64,000 nt of DNA from Thermobacillus sp. ZCTH02-B1. Lineage in GTDB: Bacteria > Bacillota > Bacilli > Paenibacillales > Paenibacillaceae. The stretch covers positions 1 through 64,000 of the forward strand of contig NZ_LZRU01000015.1 in assembly GCF_002159085.1 (NCBI RefSeq). Reading direction: 5' to 3'. Below, one piece after another: positions 51,853 to 62,517 of this stretch. The notes under the pieces were generated by a model, which was not told where the DNA came from, did no database searches, and worked only from the letters and a program-made list of their open reading frames with translations. The position numbers were made by a program, and so were the translations under genes. Position 1 is the stretch's first letter. Each line of letters opens with the position of its first letter.

Positions 51853-53169
51853 TCAGCCGTTGATGAACGCCGTCTTGAGCGTGTTCCGGTATACGACGTC
51901 AAACCCGAGGGCGTCGGACAACGCGCCGAGCGGCACGTAGGTCCGGCCATTCTCGACGAACGGCGCCGCCGGGATCGTCCGCTTCTCCCCGTTTACGGTC
52001 ATCACGGAGCTTCCGGCCGTCAGCACGACCGTGCGCCCGTTCAGGGAGAACGTCGCCTTTTTCGCTTGGTTGTCCCACTTCAGATCCGCCTTCAGGGCGA
52101 CCGCGATGTCGCGCAGGACGAGGAACGTATAGTTGTTCACGAGCTTCGGCCTCTCCGTTCCCGGGCGAAGCTCCTCGCCGTTCACGTACACCGTGATCGG
52201 CACGCCTTCTTCCCGCGTCGGCGTCACGTATCCGCCTTCACCCCAGATCGCTTCCGTGAACGCGCGCCCCATCTCGTCGTAGCCCGACTGGTTCGGGTGA
52301 ATGGCCGACCGGTCGCCCTGCAGGCCGCCCGCGAGCATCGTCGTCAGCGACAGCTCGCGGCCGACGAACCGTTCGGCGGAATGGGCCACGCGGACGTCGC
52401 GCCCCTCCGCCGCGAATCGGGCGGACAGATCCTCCAGCAGGCCGGTCATCCGTCCCACGGCGTCCTGCAGCTTGTCGTAGTAGACGATTTCAACGGTCAG
52501 GATTTTCTTCGGCACCGGCGAGAACTGGTCGCCGACGACGATGAGCGCGTCCGGGTTGATGCGGTGGATCGTGCGGATCGCCGCTTCCAGCGACGACCGC
52601 ATCCGCTCCAGGATATCCTGCAGCATGGCGTCCGCTGCTTCGGTCCGCCCTTCGTGCAGCGCCAGCACGTAGCCCGCAAAGTCGTTGCCGCCGATTTGGA
52701 TCAGGATCAGATCGGCGTGCTCGATATTCCGCCGCACCGCCTCGCCGTCACTGACAAGGCTCCGGATGCGCGGATCGACGAAGGCCTCCTGGCCTTCCGC
52801 GAGCAGATCCGGTCCGTCCGATCCCTCGCCGCGCTCCACCCGCGCCAGCAGCTTCTCCAGCCCCTCGGTCCTGAGTCCGATGATGCCGTAGTTCGAGAAC
52901 TCCGACCTGTAACCCCGGATGAGTGCCTGTTCCCACACCCGCTCGACGAACCCGTAGGGCACGGGGTTCGCGAGCTTCTCCATGCCGTATTCATAGCCCG
53001 CGGCCAGCGAGTCGCCCAGCGCCACGATGCGGAGCACGCCGTCGTCGCCCGCGTCCGGACCGGCCGCTGCCGCCGAAATTGGCAGCGTTTGCAACACGCC
53101 GGCCGCCAGCATCGCTGCCAGCGCGGCGGCCAACCACTTGTGCAGCCGCATCGTCCATGCATTCCGCAA
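51853..53169 (-). CDS. Secreted SGNH/GDSL hydrolase with copper-amine-oxidase-like domain
   Basis: A 438-residue exported protein. A signal peptide (LRLHKW-like helix, about 8-36, ending AAAAG) precedes an SGNH hydrolase (about 45-300) with VALGDSLAAGYEYG (block I serine), IQIGGNDFAGYV (block III) and HPNQSGYDEMG (block V histidine). The C-terminal 110 residues match the CuAO N1-like 'stalk' common in Paenibacillus surface proteins (VYVNGEELRPG, TYVPLGALSDALGF). It probably hydrolyses an ester on a surface polymer. TTG 53169 has AGAGGTGTGG about 9 bases upstream; the ATG at 53151 lacks a good site. Confidence 0.83.
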   Translation of the reverse strand: MRNAWTMRLHKWLAAALAAMLAAGVLQTLPISAAAAGPDAGDDGVLRIVALGDSLAAGYEYGMEKLANPVPYGFVERVWEQALIRGYRSEFSNYGIIGLRTEGLEKLLARVERGEGSDGPDLLAEGQEAFVDPRIRSLVSDGEAVRRNIEHADLILIQIGGNDFAGYVLALHEGRTEAADAMLQDILERMRSSLEAAIRTIHRINPDALIVVGDQFSPVPKKILTVEIVYYDKLQDAVGRMTGLLEDLSARFAAEGRDVRVAHSAERFVGRELSLTTMLAGGLQGDRSAIHPNQSGYDEMGRAFTEAIWGEGGYVTPTREEGVPITVYVNGEELRPGTERPKLVNNYTFLVLRDIAVALKADLKWDNQAKKATFSLNGRTVVLTAGSSVMTVNGEKRTIPAAPFVENGRTYVPLGALSDALGFDVVYRNTLKTAFING

Positions 53170-53498
53170 GGAAACCACACCTCTCCGATTCGGAATCAAA
53201 AAGTGCAACCCGTCCCGACAACGAAAACTTATCGCACCCATAAAAAAGTTGATGCGCGGACGGCGGCCGCGCGGCATACGATAAGTCAATCGGTGCAAAT
53301 GATCGGCGGAATAGTCCATTTTGCCGCGGGGCGTCTGATCCTATACTGAAGTTCCATGATGCAAATCGTATGGGCATCCGCCGGCCGCATACCGCCGGTT
53401 TCGGCCTTTTCATTGTAAGCCATTTTCGTCCGGATTTGAAGCTATCCCCTGAGCCGTATCGCGGTTTGCACCATTGAAGAAAAGAGGTGGCGCTTGAC
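53170..53498. other. Divergent intergenic region between the SGNH hydrolase and gltB
   Basis: 329 bases without a gene. A TATACT hexamer at 53342-53347 followed by GAAG is a candidate gltB -10; the same CTATACTGAA string precedes the oxidoreductase at 6303. No clear -35, riboswitch or T-box was seen. Confidence 0.4.
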
Positions 53499-56400
53499 AT
53501 GAACACGCGGCACGCGGGATTGCCGCCGAAGCAGGGGCTGTATGACCCGTGGTACGAGCGGGACGCATGCGGCATGGGCTTCGTGGCGAACATTGCGGGC
53601 ATCAAATCGAATACCGTCATCCGCCGGGCGCTGACCGTTCTCGAGAACATGGAGCACCGCGGCGGACAGGGCAGCGAGCCGAACACGGGCGACGGCGCGG
53701 GAATCATGATCCAGATTCCGCACCGCTTCTTCCGCCGGGAAATGGCTGCGCTCGGCGTCACGCTGCCGGACGAGGGCGACTACGCCGTCGGCATGCTGTT
53801 CATGCCCCACGACGAAGCGCAGCGCGCCGAACAGGAGCGGGCGATCGAGGCGATCGTGCGCGAGGAAGGCCAGGAGGTGCTCGGCTGGCGCACGGTGCCG
53901 ACGAACGACGAGGGGCTGGGCCGCTCCGCGAAGGAAGCGAAGCCCTACGTCCGCCAGCTGTTCATCGGCCGGGGGGCGAGCACGGAGGCGGATCTTGCGT
54001 TCGAGCGGAAGCTGTACGTGATCCGCAAGCGGGCGGAGCGGACGATCCGGTACAATCCCGATTTTCCCGGAGGCAACCACTTCTATGCGGCGAGTCTGTC
54101 CTGCCGGAAGATCGTGTACAAGGGCATGCTCACGACCGCGCAGCTCAAAACGTTCTATCCCGAGATCATGGATGACGCGATGGAAACGGCGATCGCGCTG
54201 ATCCATTCCCGGTTCAGCACGAACACGTTCCCGAGCTGGGACCGCGCGCATCCGTACCGCTATCTCATCCACAACGGCGAGATCAACACGCTGCGCGGCA
54301 ACATCAACTGGATGCACGCGCGCGAGACGCTGCTCGAGTCCGAGCTGTTCGGGGCCGACATCGAGAAGATCAAGCCGGTCATCGACGCGGACGGCTCCGA
54401 CTCGGCGATGTTCGACAACGTGCTGGAGCTGCTCTACCTCGCCGGCCGGCCGCTTGTGCACGCGGCGATGATGATGGTGCCGGAACCGTGGACGAACCAC
54501 GAGAGCATGAGCCCGGAGAAGAGGGCGTTCTACGAATACCACAGCACGCTGATGGAGCCCTGGGACGGCCCGGCCGCGATGGCGTTCACGGACGGCGTGC
54601 AGATCGGCGCGATCCTCGACCGGAACGGCCTCCGGCCGGCGCGCTACTGCGTGACGAAGGACGGCTTCATCATCCTCGCCTCCGAGCAGGGCGCGCTCGA
54701 GATACCCCAGGAGGAGATCCTGTACAAGGACCGGCTGCGCCCGGGACGGGTGCTGCTCGTCGACACGCGGGAAGGCCGGATCATTTCCGATGAGGAAGTG
54801 AAGCGCGCGATCGCGACCGAACATCCGTACCGCGAGTGGCTGGATGCGCATAGGATCGGTCTCGACGATCTGCCGGACGCGCCCGAACAGCCGGAGCCGG
54901 ACGCCGTGTCGGTCCGCGTCCGCCAGGCGGCGTTCGGGTACACGTACGAGGAACTGCGCAAAATCCTCGAACCGATGGCGAGCACGGGGAACGAGCCGGT
55001 CGGCTCGATGGGCTACGACGCGCCGCTCGCCGTGCTGTCGGAGCGTCCGCAGCGGCTGTACAACTACTTCAAGCAGCTGTTCGCGCAGGTGACGAATCCG
55101 CCGATCGACGCCATCCGCGAGGAGATTGTCACCTCGACCGTCACGACGATCGGTTCGGAGCGCAACCTGCTGAAGCCCGAACCGGAGAGCTGCCGCCACG
55201 TCCGGCTGGAGACGCCGATCCTGTCGAACGAAGAGTTCGCGAAGCTGCGCCATATCCGCCGGCCGGGGTTCAAGGCGATCACGATTCCGATCCTGTTCCC
55301 GGCGGCCGAAGGGGAAAAGGGGCTGCGCGAGGCGATCGACCTCATGTGCGAAGCGGCGGACCGCGTCATCGCGAAGGGCCACAATCTGATCATCCTGTCC
55401 GACCGCGGCATCGACCGGGACCATGCGGCGATTCCGGCGCTGCTCGCCGTCTCCGCGCTGCACCACCACCTGATCCGCAACGGCACGCGGACGAAGGTCA
55501 GTCTGCTCGTCGAGTCGGGCGAGCCGCGGGAAGTGCACCATTTCGCGCTGCTCCTCGGCTACGGCGCGAGCGCGATCAATCCGTACCTCGCGTTCGAGAC
55601 GCTCGGCGACATGATCCGGCGCGGGATGCTCACCGGCATCACGTACGAGAAGGCGGTCCGGAACTACATCAAGGCGGCCACGAAGGGCGTCGTCAAGATT
55701 CTGTCCAAAATGGGCATCTCGACGATCCAGTCGTACCGCGGCGCGCAGATTTTCGAGGCCGTCGGGATCGCGCAGGACGTCATCGACCGGTATTTCACCT
55801 GGACGCCGTCCCGCGTCGGCGGCATCGGCCTGGACACCATCGCCGAGGAGGCGCTGAAGCCGCATCGGAAGGCGTTCGATTCCCCCGCCGATGCCGGGGA
55901 GGAGCTCGACTCCGGCGGCGAATACCAGTGGCGCAGGGACGGCGAGGACCATCTGTTCAATCCGGAGACGGTCCATACGCTGCAGCTTGCGGCGCGGACG
56001 AACGATTACCGGCTGTACAAACGGTTCTCGAAGCTGGTCGAGGGCGAGGCGGAGACCCGGCGCACGCTCCGCTCGCTGCTCAAATTCAGGCAGGGCCGTC
56101 CGATCCCGATCGAGGAGGTCGAGCCGGTCGAGTCGATCGTGAAGCGCTTCAAGACCGGCGCGATGTCCTACGGCTCGATCAGCAAGGAGGCGCACGAGGC
56201 GCTCGCGATCGCGATGAACCGGATCGGCGGCAAGTCGAACACCGGCGAGGGCGGCGAGGACCCGCGGCGCTACGTGCCGGACCCGAACGGCGATTCGCGC
56301 CGCAGCGCGATCAAGCAGGTCGCGTCGGGACGGTTCGGCGTGACGAGCCTGTACCTGGTGAACGCCGACGAGATCCAGATCAAGATGGCGCAAGGCGCGA

Positions 56401-58103
56401 AGCCGGGCGAGGGCGGCCAGCTGCCGGGGCGCAAAGTCTACCCGTGGATCGCGGAGGTGCGCGGCTCGACGCCGGGCGTCGGCCTCATCTCGCCGCCGCC
56501 GCACCATGACATCTATTCGATCGAGGATCTGGCCGAACTGATTCACGACCTGAAGAACGCGAACCCGCGCGCGCGCATCAGCGTGAAGCTCGTCTCGGAA
56601 GTCGGCGTCGGCACGATCGCGGCCGGCGTCGCGAAGGGGCGCGCGGACGTCATCCTGATCAGCGGCTACGACGGCGGCACCGGCGCCTCGCCGGTCACGT
56701 CGATCCGCCACGCGGGGCTGCCGTGGGAGCTCGGCCTCGCGGAGACGCACCAGACGCTGATGTTGAACGATCTGCGCGGCCGCGTCACCCTCGAGGTCGA
56801 CGGCAAGCTGATGACCGGCCGGGACGTCGCGATCGCGGCGCTGCTCGGCGCGGAGGAATTCGGGTTCTCGACGGCTCCGCTCGTCGTGCTCGGTTGCATC
56901 ATGATGCGCGTCTGCCACCTCGACACGTGCCCGGTCGGCATCGCGACGCAGAATCCCGAGCTGCGGAAGAACTTCATGGGCAGTCCGGACTATGTCGTCA
57001 ATTACATGCGGTTCGTCGCGCAGGAACTCCGCGAGATCATGGCCGGGCTCGGCTTCCGGACCGTCGACGAGATGGTCGGCCGCGTCGACATGCTGGAGGC
57101 GGACGAGACGGCGCTGTACGGCAAGCGCAAGGGGCTGGATCTCACGGCGCTGCTCCACCGCCCGGATCTACCGTCGGACGCGCCGCGCCGCTGCGTGCAG
57201 AAGCAGAACCACGGCCTCGAGGATTCGCTCGATGCGCGCGAGCTCATCCCGCGGGCGATGCCGGCGCTCGAGCGGCGCGAGCCGGTCAGCGCGTCGTTCC
57301 CGATCCGCAATACGAACCGGGTCGTCGGGACGATGCTCGGCTACGAGGTGACGCGCCGCTACGGCGCGGAAGGGCTTCCGGAGGATACGATCCGGTTCCA
57401 TTTCACCGGGTCGGCCGGCCAGAGCTTCGGCGCATTCCTGCCGCGCGGCATCACGCTGACGCTCGAAGGCGACGCGAACGATTATGTCGGCAAGGGGCTG
57501 TCCGGCGGCAAGCTGGTCATCAAGCCTTCGCCGAAGGCGACGTTCCGGGCGGAGGAGAACATCATCATCGGCAACACGGCGCTGTACGGTGCGACCGGCG
57601 GCGAGGCGTACATCCGCGGCGTCGCCGGCGAGCGGTTTGCCGTGCGCAACAGCGGCGCCTACGCCGTCGTCGAGGGCGTGGGCGACCACGGCTGCGAGTA
57701 CATGACCGGCGGGCGCGTCGTCGTCCTCGGCCGGACCGGACGGAACTTTGCGGCCGGCATGTCGGGCGGCATCGCGTACGTGTACGATGAAGACGGCGAT
57801 TTTCCGGTTCGCTGCAACTTCGAGATGGTCGTCCTGGAAGCGCTGGATGCGGGCAGAGAGAGCGAGGAGGTCAGGGCGATGATCCGCCGCCACGCGGAGC
57901 TGACGGACAGCGAGCGGGCGCGCGAGATCCTGTCCGACTGGGAGACATCCCGCGCGAAGTTCGTCAAGGTCATTCCGAAGGACTACAAACGGATGATCGA
58001 GCGGATTGAAGACATGCACCGGCGCGGCTTGATCGGGGAAGCGGCGCTGATGGCCGCCTTCGAGGCGAATGCCCGCGATCTGGCCCGCGTCGGGGGGAAC
58101 TGA
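53499..58103 (+). CDS. gltB: Glutamate synthase, large subunit
   Basis: A 1534-residue cytoplasmic enzyme that turns glutamine and 2-oxoglutarate into two glutamates. Cys24 (ERDACGMGF) is the N-terminal nucleophile exposed by processing; the glutaminase domain runs to about 430. The FMN domain (about 830-1190) includes [44 protein letters not shown] motifs and the 3Fe-4S cysteines 1133, 1139 and 1144. The GXGXG structural domain is at about 1270-1480. Length is normal. AGAGGTGG is 8 bases before ATG 53499. No small subunit gene (gltD) follows; the next gene is convergent. Confidence 0.96.
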   Translation: MNTRHAGLPPKQGLYDPWYERDACGMGFVANIAGIKSNTVIRRALTVLENMEHRGGQGSEPNTGDGAGIMIQIPHRFFRREMAALGVTLPDEGDYAVGMLFMPHDEAQRAEQERAIEAIVREEGQEVLGWRTVPTNDEGLGRSAKEAKPYVRQLFIGRGASTEADLAFERKLYVIRKRAERTIRYNPDFPGGNHFYAASLSCRKIVYKGMLTTAQLKTFYPEIMDDAMETAIALIHSRFSTNTFPSWDRAHPYRYLIHNGEINTLRGNINWMHARETLLESELFGADIEKIKPVIDADGSDSAMFDNVLELLYLAGRPLVHAAMMMVPEPWTNHESMSPEKRAFYEYHSTLMEPWDGPAAMAFTDGVQIGAILDRNGLRPARYCVTKDGFIILASEQGALEIPQEEILYKDRLRPGRVLLVDTREGRIISDEEVKRAIATEHPYREWLDAHRIGLDDLPDAPEQPEPDAVSVRVRQAAFGYTYEELRKILEPMASTGNEPVGSMGYDAPLAVLSERPQRLYNYFKQLFAQVTNPPIDAIREEIVTSTVTTIGSERNLLKPEPESCRHVRLETPILSNEEFAKLRHIRRPGFKAITIPILFPAAEGEKGLREAIDLMCEAADRVIAKGHNLIILSDRGIDRDHAAIPALLAVSALHHHLIRNGTRTKVSLLVESGEPREVHHFALLLGYGASAINPYLAFETLGDMIRRGMLTGITYEKAVRNYIKAATKGVVKILSKMGISTIQSYRGAQIFEAVGIAQDVIDRYFTWTPSRVGGIGLDTIAEEALKPHRKAFDSPADAGEELDSGGEYQWRRDGEDHLFNPETVHTLQLAARTNDYRLYKRFSKLVEGEAETRRTLRSLLKFRQGRPIPIEEVEPVESIVKRFKTGAMSYGSISKEAHEALAIAMNRIGGKSNTGEGGEDPRRYVPDPNGDSRRSAIKQVASGRFGVTSLYLVNADEIQIKMAQGAKPGEGGQLPGRKVYPWIAEVRGSTPGVGLISPPPHHDIYSIEDLAELIHDLKNANPRARISVKLVSEVGVGTIAAGVAKGRADVILISGYDGGTGASPVTSIRHAGLPWELGLAETHQTLMLNDLRGRVTLEVDGKLMTGRDVAIAALLGAEEFGFSTAPLVVLGCIMMRVCHLDTCPVGIATQNPELRKNFMGSPDYVVNYMRFVAQELREIMAGLGFRTVDEMVGRVDMLEADETALYGKRKGLDLTALLHRPDLPSDAPRRCVQKQNHGLEDSLDARELIPRAMPALERREPVSASFPIRNTNRVVGTMLGYEVTRRYGAEGLPEDTIRFHFTGSAGQSFGAFLPRGITLTLEGDANDYVGKGLSGGKLVIKPSPKATFRAEENIIIGNTALYGATGGEAYIRGVAGERFAVRNSGAYAVVEGVGDHGCEYMTGGRVVVLGRTGRNFAAGMSGGIAYVYDEDGDFPVRCNFEMVVLEALDAGRESEEVRAMIRRHAELTDSERAREILSDWETSRAKFVKVIPKDYKRMIERIEDMHRRGLIGEAALMAAFEANARDLARVGGN

Positions 58104-58129
58104 ACGGCAACGGAACGGTACCTGCATGA

Positions 58130-58169
58130 AACATGCGCATGCCCGCGTGCCAGGGGGCATGCGCATGTT
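58130..58169. terminator. Bidirectional terminator between gltB and the XRE gene
   Basis: AACATGCGCATGCCC and GGGCATGCGCATGTT form a 15-bp perfect stem over a 10-base loop between two convergent genes. Confidence 0.75.
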
Positions 58170-58196
58170 CGCTTGGCGGCATGTTCCGGTGCGCCC

Positions 58197-58571
58197 TCAT
58201 TCGCCGCGCATGCTCCGTTCGGCGCGGACGAATGCGATGAAGCGCCGCGTCTCCTCCGGCGTCAGCAGGCGGCCGTCGACCGAAAACGAGAACTTCGACA
58301 TGATCTCCTCGTCCGAGAGTTCAAGGGAATCGACGAATTCGCGGACGTCCGGACTAAGCGGAGGATTGGGGACGTTCGTCCGGCCGACCAGATAGTCGAT
58401 CGAAACGTTGAACAGATCGGCGAATTTCGTCAGCGTCTCGGTGTCGGGTTCACGCCGGTTCTTCTCGTAATGGGACAGCGCCGCGCGGGATATGCCGATC
58501 GCCGCAGCCGTTTGCTCCTGTGTCCAGCCCCGTTCTTCGCGCAGTTTTGCTATTCGGCTACCAATGTTCAT
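58197..58571 (-). CDS. XRE-family transcriptional regulator
   Basis: A 124-residue DNA-binding protein with an N-terminal helix-turn-helix (IGSRIAKLREERGWTQEQTAAAIGISRAALSHYEKNRREPD, about 3-43, continuing to LVGRT at about 66). The C-terminal half (SPDVREFVDSLELSDEEIMSKFSFSVDGRLLTPEETRRFIAFVRAER) is a helical partner domain common in Paenibacillus regulators. Start 58571 follows AGGGGG by 6 bases; ATG 58577 is also possible. Its targets are unknown; the palindrome at 58850-58864 in the shared upstream region is a candidate. Confidence 0.88.
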   Translation of the reverse strand: MNIGSRIAKLREERGWTQEQTAAAIGISRAALSHYEKNRREPDTETLTKFADLFNVSIDYLVGRTNVPNPPLSPDVREFVDSLELSDEEIMSKFSFSVDGRLLTPEETRRFIAFVRAERSMRGE

Positions 58572-58808
58572 GTTCATCCCCCTAACCGGTTCTCCCTTCG
58601 TGTTGCCAAGACTTGTCGTTCGAGTTGCGACTGGATGCACACTGCCGGTTGCGGCTTGATCGACGGTCGTCCATATACATAACGTAACATTTTTCTACAG
58701 GCAGTACAAGGAACTTGTCGGAACAGTTCAGGAAAAATCGGGGCCGCCGGATGCAGGCCGCATGCCGGAGTTCCGACAAAAGGATACAGCCCAAACGGGA
58801 ATTCGGGA

Positions 58809-58837
58809 TTGACACGGTGCGATAAATGTCATAAATT
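58809..58837 (+). promoter_or_regulatory. Promoter of the small CxxC protein gene
   Basis: TTGACA (58809-58814) and TAAATT (58832-58837) are 17 bases apart. The -10 is weak and activation or an alternative register (ATTATA) is possible. Confidence 0.45.
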
Positions 58838-58849
58838 ATAAGCGTGGGA

Positions 58850-58864
58850 GATACGAAATGTATC
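58850..58864. promoter_or_regulatory. Palindrome GATACGAAATGTATC, candidate operator
   Basis: A 15-bp inverted repeat 12 bases after the -10 of the promoter at 58809. It differs by one base from GATACGAATTGTATC at 11146-11160. Confidence 0.5.
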
Positions 58865-58979
58865 CTATTTGTGGCCGAGGCTACAAATTGAAGCTCGTCC
58901 GGACCGCAGGATGTGACGCTCCATAGTGTATCGAATCGGGGGAATTCGAACCTTTCGGGCAAAGGAGTGTTGACCGGCG

Positions 58980-59231
58980 ATGGAGACCGGGCAATTCTAT
59001 TGCATCGGCTGCCAGGAGCTGAAGGATGCGGTGTTCGGCCACCGGGTGTTCCGGACGGGATATTTTCGTCTCGTCTATCCGCTCGGCTACTGTCTGGTCT
59101 GCCACAGCAGGGAACAGGCGTCCCGATCTGCGGCGGACGAAGGCGGTTCCGGGACGGTCTTCGCGTCGCCGGACCCTGATGCGATCTCCGGGGACCTCGA
59201 ACCGCCCGCCGTCCGGCAGGCCGCGGTCTGA
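58980..59231 (+). CDS. Small CxxC protein, unknown function
   Basis: An 83-residue protein with two CxxC pairs: FYCIGCQELKD (about 6-16) and GYCLVCHSRE (about 36-45). Four cysteines at this spacing suggest a small zinc ribbon. The last 35 residues are polar and probably disordered. AAAGGAG lies 12 bases before the ATG, slightly long. It is transcribed away from the XRE gene across a shared upstream region and is followed by a terminator, so it may be a regulated single gene. I recognise no family. Confidence 0.6.
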   Translation: METGQFYCIGCQELKDAVFGHRVFRTGYFRLVYPLGYCLVCHSREQASRSAADEGGSGTVFASPDPDAISGDLEPPAVRQAAV

Positions 59232-59253
59232 AGCGGGCGGCGCCCCGATGCGC

Positions 59254-59286
59254 GCCCCCGGCCGTCATTCGGCCGGGGGTTTTATT
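59254..59286 (+). terminator. Rho-independent terminator
   Basis: CCCCCGGCC and GGCCGGGGG pair across a short loop and are followed by TTTTATT. Confidence 0.85.
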
Positions 59287-59305
59287 GTGTTGAATTCTAT
59301 GAAAC

Positions 59306-59333
59306 TTGTTTTGACCGCTTCCGTTTATATAAT
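59306..59333 (+). promoter_or_regulatory. Promoter of the ABC transporter pair
   Basis: TTGTTT (59306-59311) and TATAAT (59328-59333) are 16 bases apart, about 45 bases before the start codon. Confidence 0.55.
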
Positions 59334-59378
59334 GGACAATTTGGGCATCATGTGTCGCAGAGGATGGAGGAGGATTCG

Positions 59379-60308
59379 GTGTTGGAACGACACGGGGGCG
59401 GCGCGGAGCCGGTCGTGCGGCTCGTGAACGTGACGAAGCGGATCGGCAAACGCACGATCATCGACAACCTGACGTTCGACGTGCCGCCGGGTGAAGTATT
59501 CGGATTTCTCGGCCCGAACGGATCGGGGAAGACGACGACGATCCGCATGATGGTCGGCCTCATGCGGATGACTTCGGGCGAGATCTACATCAAGGGACGC
59601 AGCATCCGGACCGAATTCGAAGCCGCGGTGCGCCAGGTCGGCGCCATCGTGGAAAATCCGGAGATGTACAAATTCCTGACCGGTTACCAGAACCTGGTCC
59701 ATTACGCGAGAATGCTCCCCGGCATCGGGAAGCGGCGGATCGACGAGGTCGTGGAGCTCGTCGGCCTGTCCGATCGCATCCATGACAAGGTCAAGACGTA
59801 TTCGCTCGGGATGCGGCAGCGGCTCGGGGTGGCGCAGGCGATTCTGCACCGTCCGGCGCTGCTGGTCCTGGACGAACCGACGAACGGCCTCGATCCGGCC
59901 GGCATCCGCGAGCTCCGGGACTATCTGCGCCACCTCGCGAAGCATGAGGGGACGACCGTGCTCGTCTCGAGCCACCTGCTCTCGGAGATGGAGCTGATGT
60001 GCGACCGCGTCGCCATCATCCAGCAGGGGCGCCTGGTCGATGTGCGGCCGATCCGCCGCGATGCCGGCGCGGAGAAGCTGGAAATCCTGTTCGAGGTCGA
60101 CCGGCCCGACACGGCTTCGGAGGTGCTGGACGGCGTCGTCCTGCGGACGGAATCCGGAGGCATCGTGGTGACCGCAGGGCGGGAGGAGACGGCCGACATC
60201 AACGCCCGGCTGGTCGCGGCGGGCGTGCGCGTGTACGGCATCCGGACCGTGACGAAGTCGCTGGAAGACCAGTTCCTCGAAGTGACGGGAGGCGGTCGCA
60301 TTGGCTGA
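59379..60308 (+). CDS. ABC transporter ATP-binding protein (BcrA/NatA type)
   Basis: A 309-residue ATPase. Walker A is GPNGSGKTT (about 43-51), the signature SLGMRQRLGVAQAI (about 136-149) and Walker B LLVLDEPTNGLDP (about 158-170). The C-terminal 80 residues form the extra domain usual in drug- or lantibiotic-type ABC-2 systems. It drives the permease encoded next, which starts 8 bases before its stop codon. The start is uncertain: GTG 59379 and TTG 59382 both lie behind GGAGGAGG; ATG 59364 is too close to its site. Confidence 0.9.
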   Translation: MLERHGGGAEPVVRLVNVTKRIGKRTIIDNLTFDVPPGEVFGFLGPNGSGKTTTIRMMVGLMRMTSGEIYIKGRSIRTEFEAAVRQVGAIVENPEMYKFLTGYQNLVHYARMLPGIGKRRIDEVVELVGLSDRIHDKVKTYSLGMRQRLGVAQAILHRPALLVLDEPTNGLDPAGIRELRDYLRHLAKHEGTTVLVSSHLLSEMELMCDRVAIIQQGRLVDVRPIRRDAGAEKLEILFEVDRPDTASEVLDGVVLRTESGGIVVTAGREETADINARLVAAGVRVYGIRTVTKSLEDQFLEVTGGGRIG

Positions 60309-61077
60309 TTTCCTGAACCTGGTCCGGAACGAGAACATGAAGATTTACTACCGGGTCCGGACGTGGGTCATGTCCGCGATCCTGCTGGTCCTTCCGCTCG
60401 CGATGTCGATCATCGGCCGGTTCGTCGACGATTCGCCGAACATGTGGAGCTACGTCATGCTGGAGTCCGGCCTCATGACCATGCTGCTCTCGATCTTCGC
60501 GGTCGTCATGGCGGCGGACAGCGTGGCGGGGGAATTTTCGAACGGCACGATCAAGCTGCTGCTCATCCGCCCGTGGAGCCGGAACAAGATTCTGCTATCG
60601 AAGTATCTTGCGCTGCTCTGCTACATCGTCCTGAATCTGGCGGTGTTCTTCGCGCTGACGCTGTTGCTGAATTTCGTGCTGTTTGGCGGCGGCGATTCCG
60701 GGTCTTCGATTCCGAGCGGTTGGAGTCCCTTCGGATATGTGACGGCCTGGTACGGGCTCAATCTGATCGAGATGGCGGTCGTCGCGACGATGGCGTTCAT
60801 GATATCCTCCGTGTTCCGTTCCGGCGGCCTCGCGATCGGGCTGTCGATTTTCGCGCTGCTCGGCAGCGGCATCATCTCGAGTCTGCTCTCGCTGATCGAC
60901 AAGCCGTGGATCGATTACGTTCTGTTCATGCATTTCGGGCTGGAGCGATATCTGAACGCCGGCGAGCTGTTCCGCGGGCATTCGCTCGGTTTCTCGCTCG
61001 GCGTGCTGGCCGGCTATTACGTCCTGTTCCTCGCGCTGTCCTGGTACGTGTTCAACCGCCGCGACGTGGCGGCCTGA
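60301..61077 (+). CDS. ABC-2 type transporter permease
   Basis: A 258-residue membrane protein with six helices (first about 19-37, WVMSAILLVLPLAMSIIGRF; last about 235-252). ADSVAGEFSNGTIKLLLIRPWSRNKILLSKY (about 75-105) is the classic NatB/BcrB loop. With the ATPase it forms an exporter, possibly for an antimicrobial or lipid; the substrate is unknown. The start is TTG 60301 with GGAGG 8 bases upstream, overlapping the ATPase gene, which shows translational coupling. Confidence 0.88.
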   Translation: MADFLNLVRNENMKIYYRVRTWVMSAILLVLPLAMSIIGRFVDDSPNMWSYVMLESGLMTMLLSIFAVVMAADSVAGEFSNGTIKLLLIRPWSRNKILLSKYLALLCYIVLNLAVFFALTLLLNFVLFGGGDSGSSIPSGWSPFGYVTAWYGLNLIEMAVVATMAFMISSVFRSGGLAIGLSIFALLGSGIISSLLSLIDKPWIDYVLFMHFGLERYLNAGELFRGHSLGFSLGVLAGYYVLFLALSWYVFNRRDVAA

Positions 61078-61095
61078 CGGCGGGCTGGCACGCGA

Positions 61096-61138
61096 AAAAA
61101 GCCTTCGGAACCGCCCGGAGCGGTGTCCGAAGGCTTTC
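61096..61138. terminator. Terminator between convergent genes
   Basis: AAAGCCTTCGGA and TCCGAAGGCTTT pair across a structured 16-base loop. The flanking A and T runs let it work in both directions, for the permease and for the acyltransferase. Confidence 0.75.
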
Positions 61139-61207
61139 GATGTTCGGCCGGAATCCCGGTTGCCTGTCTCCGTGGACGGTCCGGTCGGCCGTCCGTCGGT
61201 CCCGTCG

Positions 61208-62374
61208 TCACCTGCCGACCGACAGCGACCGTTCCGCCGATGGCTTCGGCAGCCCGGTATATCGCGCCGGCACGTTGCCGAAGAGCACCCAGGCGAACGG
61301 GATGAAGCGGAACGCCAGCGTCACGACAAGCCAGGACAGGGTCAGCGCGAGCACGAACCCGCCCGCGTACCAGAGATGGAACCAATACGTCGCGGTGACC
61401 GGATGCAACCGGTAATAGAAGAGAACCAGCGGATGAAACAGGTAAATGCCGAAGCTCATGACGCCGAGATGGTCGAGCAGCCGCACGACGCGCGCCTCCC
61501 TGTTCCATTCGCGCAACAGGAACGCGACCTGGATCAGGACGAGGGCGGTGCAGAACGTGTGCAGATTCCAGAGCAATTCGTACCACAGCGTATTGAACCA
61601 GCGTCCGTCATGGCGGGTCACGTACCAGATCCAGACATGGGAGAGCCCGAACGCCAGCCATCCGGCCCACAGCAGCGCCCAGGTCGGGCCGCGCCACGAC
61701 TTCAGCTTCGCGGCGGTCGGTTTCAGCCATTCCCGGATCCGGTCGAACGAAATGCCGAAGTACGCGCCCGTGAAATAATACGCGAAATAGCTGAGCGCCC
61801 AGCTGCCCTTGTTCGGGACGGACAGCCAGTAATGGTTGAGCAGCACGAAGCCCCATTGCACCGCGAAGCCGAAGGGGATGAACCCCTTCGTCAGGAGGGG
61901 CCATTTTTTGCTTGCGTAGAGCAACAGCGGGAAGAGCACGTAAAACTGCACGCTGATGAATACAAAATAAAGGTGAGCATATGCCTTGCCCGTGAGCAGT
62001 TTGTCCACAAAGTCAGCCAGCGCGACGTCGAGGGGCCTGTCCGCATAATACCAGTAGTGCCGCAGCGCGTAGTACCCGATGGAGAAGATCAGGTACGGAA
62101 GCAGGATGTACATCAGCCTTTTCTTGTAGAACCCGAGGAAAAGGCTTCGGTCCGCCGGCCGGTCATAATAGGTGTAGAACAGGACGAGGCTGCTGAGCAG
62201 AATGAACGTCGGCGTGCCGAATTTGAAGAAGATGTTGGCGAAATTGTACAGCGGATAGAGGGACGACCCCAGCGTTTCGGTGACCGCGAACGAGGTGGAG
62301 TGCACCATGAGCACGCCGATGATCGCGAAGGCGCGCACCAGGTTGATTTCGTCGATTCTTTCCTTGGGTTTCAT
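61208..62374 (-). CDS. Acyltransferase 3 (OafA-type) membrane protein
   Basis: A 388-residue protein with about ten helices. RIDEINLVRAFAIIGVLMVHSTSF (about 5-28) contains the conserved Arg and His of acyltransferase 3 enzymes, followed by FGTPTFILLSSLVLFYTY (about 51-68). Members transfer acetyl or succinyl groups to surface polysaccharides or lipids, so it could decorate the EPS, though it is not linked to that operon. Start 62374 has GGAGG 10 bases upstream; a further in-frame start is 57 bases upstream without a site. Confidence 0.88.
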   Translation of the reverse strand: MKPKERIDEINLVRAFAIIGVLMVHSTSFAVTETLGSSLYPLYNFANIFFKFGTPTFILLSSLVLFYTYYDRPADRSLFLGFYKKRLMYILLPYLIFSIGYYALRHYWYYADRPLDVALADFVDKLLTGKAYAHLYFVFISVQFYVLFPLLLYASKKWPLLTKGFIPFGFAVQWGFVLLNHYWLSVPNKGSWALSYFAYYFTGAYFGISFDRIREWLKPTAAKLKSWRGPTWALLWAGWLAFGLSHVWIWYVTRHDGRWFNTLWYELLWNLHTFCTALVLIQVAFLLREWNREARVVRLLDHLGVMSFGIYLFHPLVLFYYRLHPVTATYWFHLWYAGGFVLALTLSWLVVTLAFRFIPFAWVLFGNVPARYTGLPKPSAERSLSVGR

Positions 62375-62517
62375 GGCGGAACCGCCTCCGAATCGGTGAA
62401 GAACACGTTGCCGAACCGGCTTATGGTCCACTATACCACAAATTCCCGCCCGCGGTCACCGATGGTCCGGATCGTCCGATGAGAGGATGCTCTGAGTCTG
62501 ACCCGAGCGGGCGGCCC

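Larger units (their letters stand above)
58572..58979. other. Divergent intergenic region with promoter and palindrome
   Basis: About 400 bases, more AT-rich than the neighbours, with no gene. It holds the plus-strand promoter at 58809 and the palindrome at 58850; the rest shows nothing I can name. Confidence 0.5.

Noticed and set aside
58641..58979. Riboswitch or T-box upstream of the CxxC gene
   Set aside because: I found no conserved riboswitch core or T-box sequence; only a promoter and a palindrome are visible.
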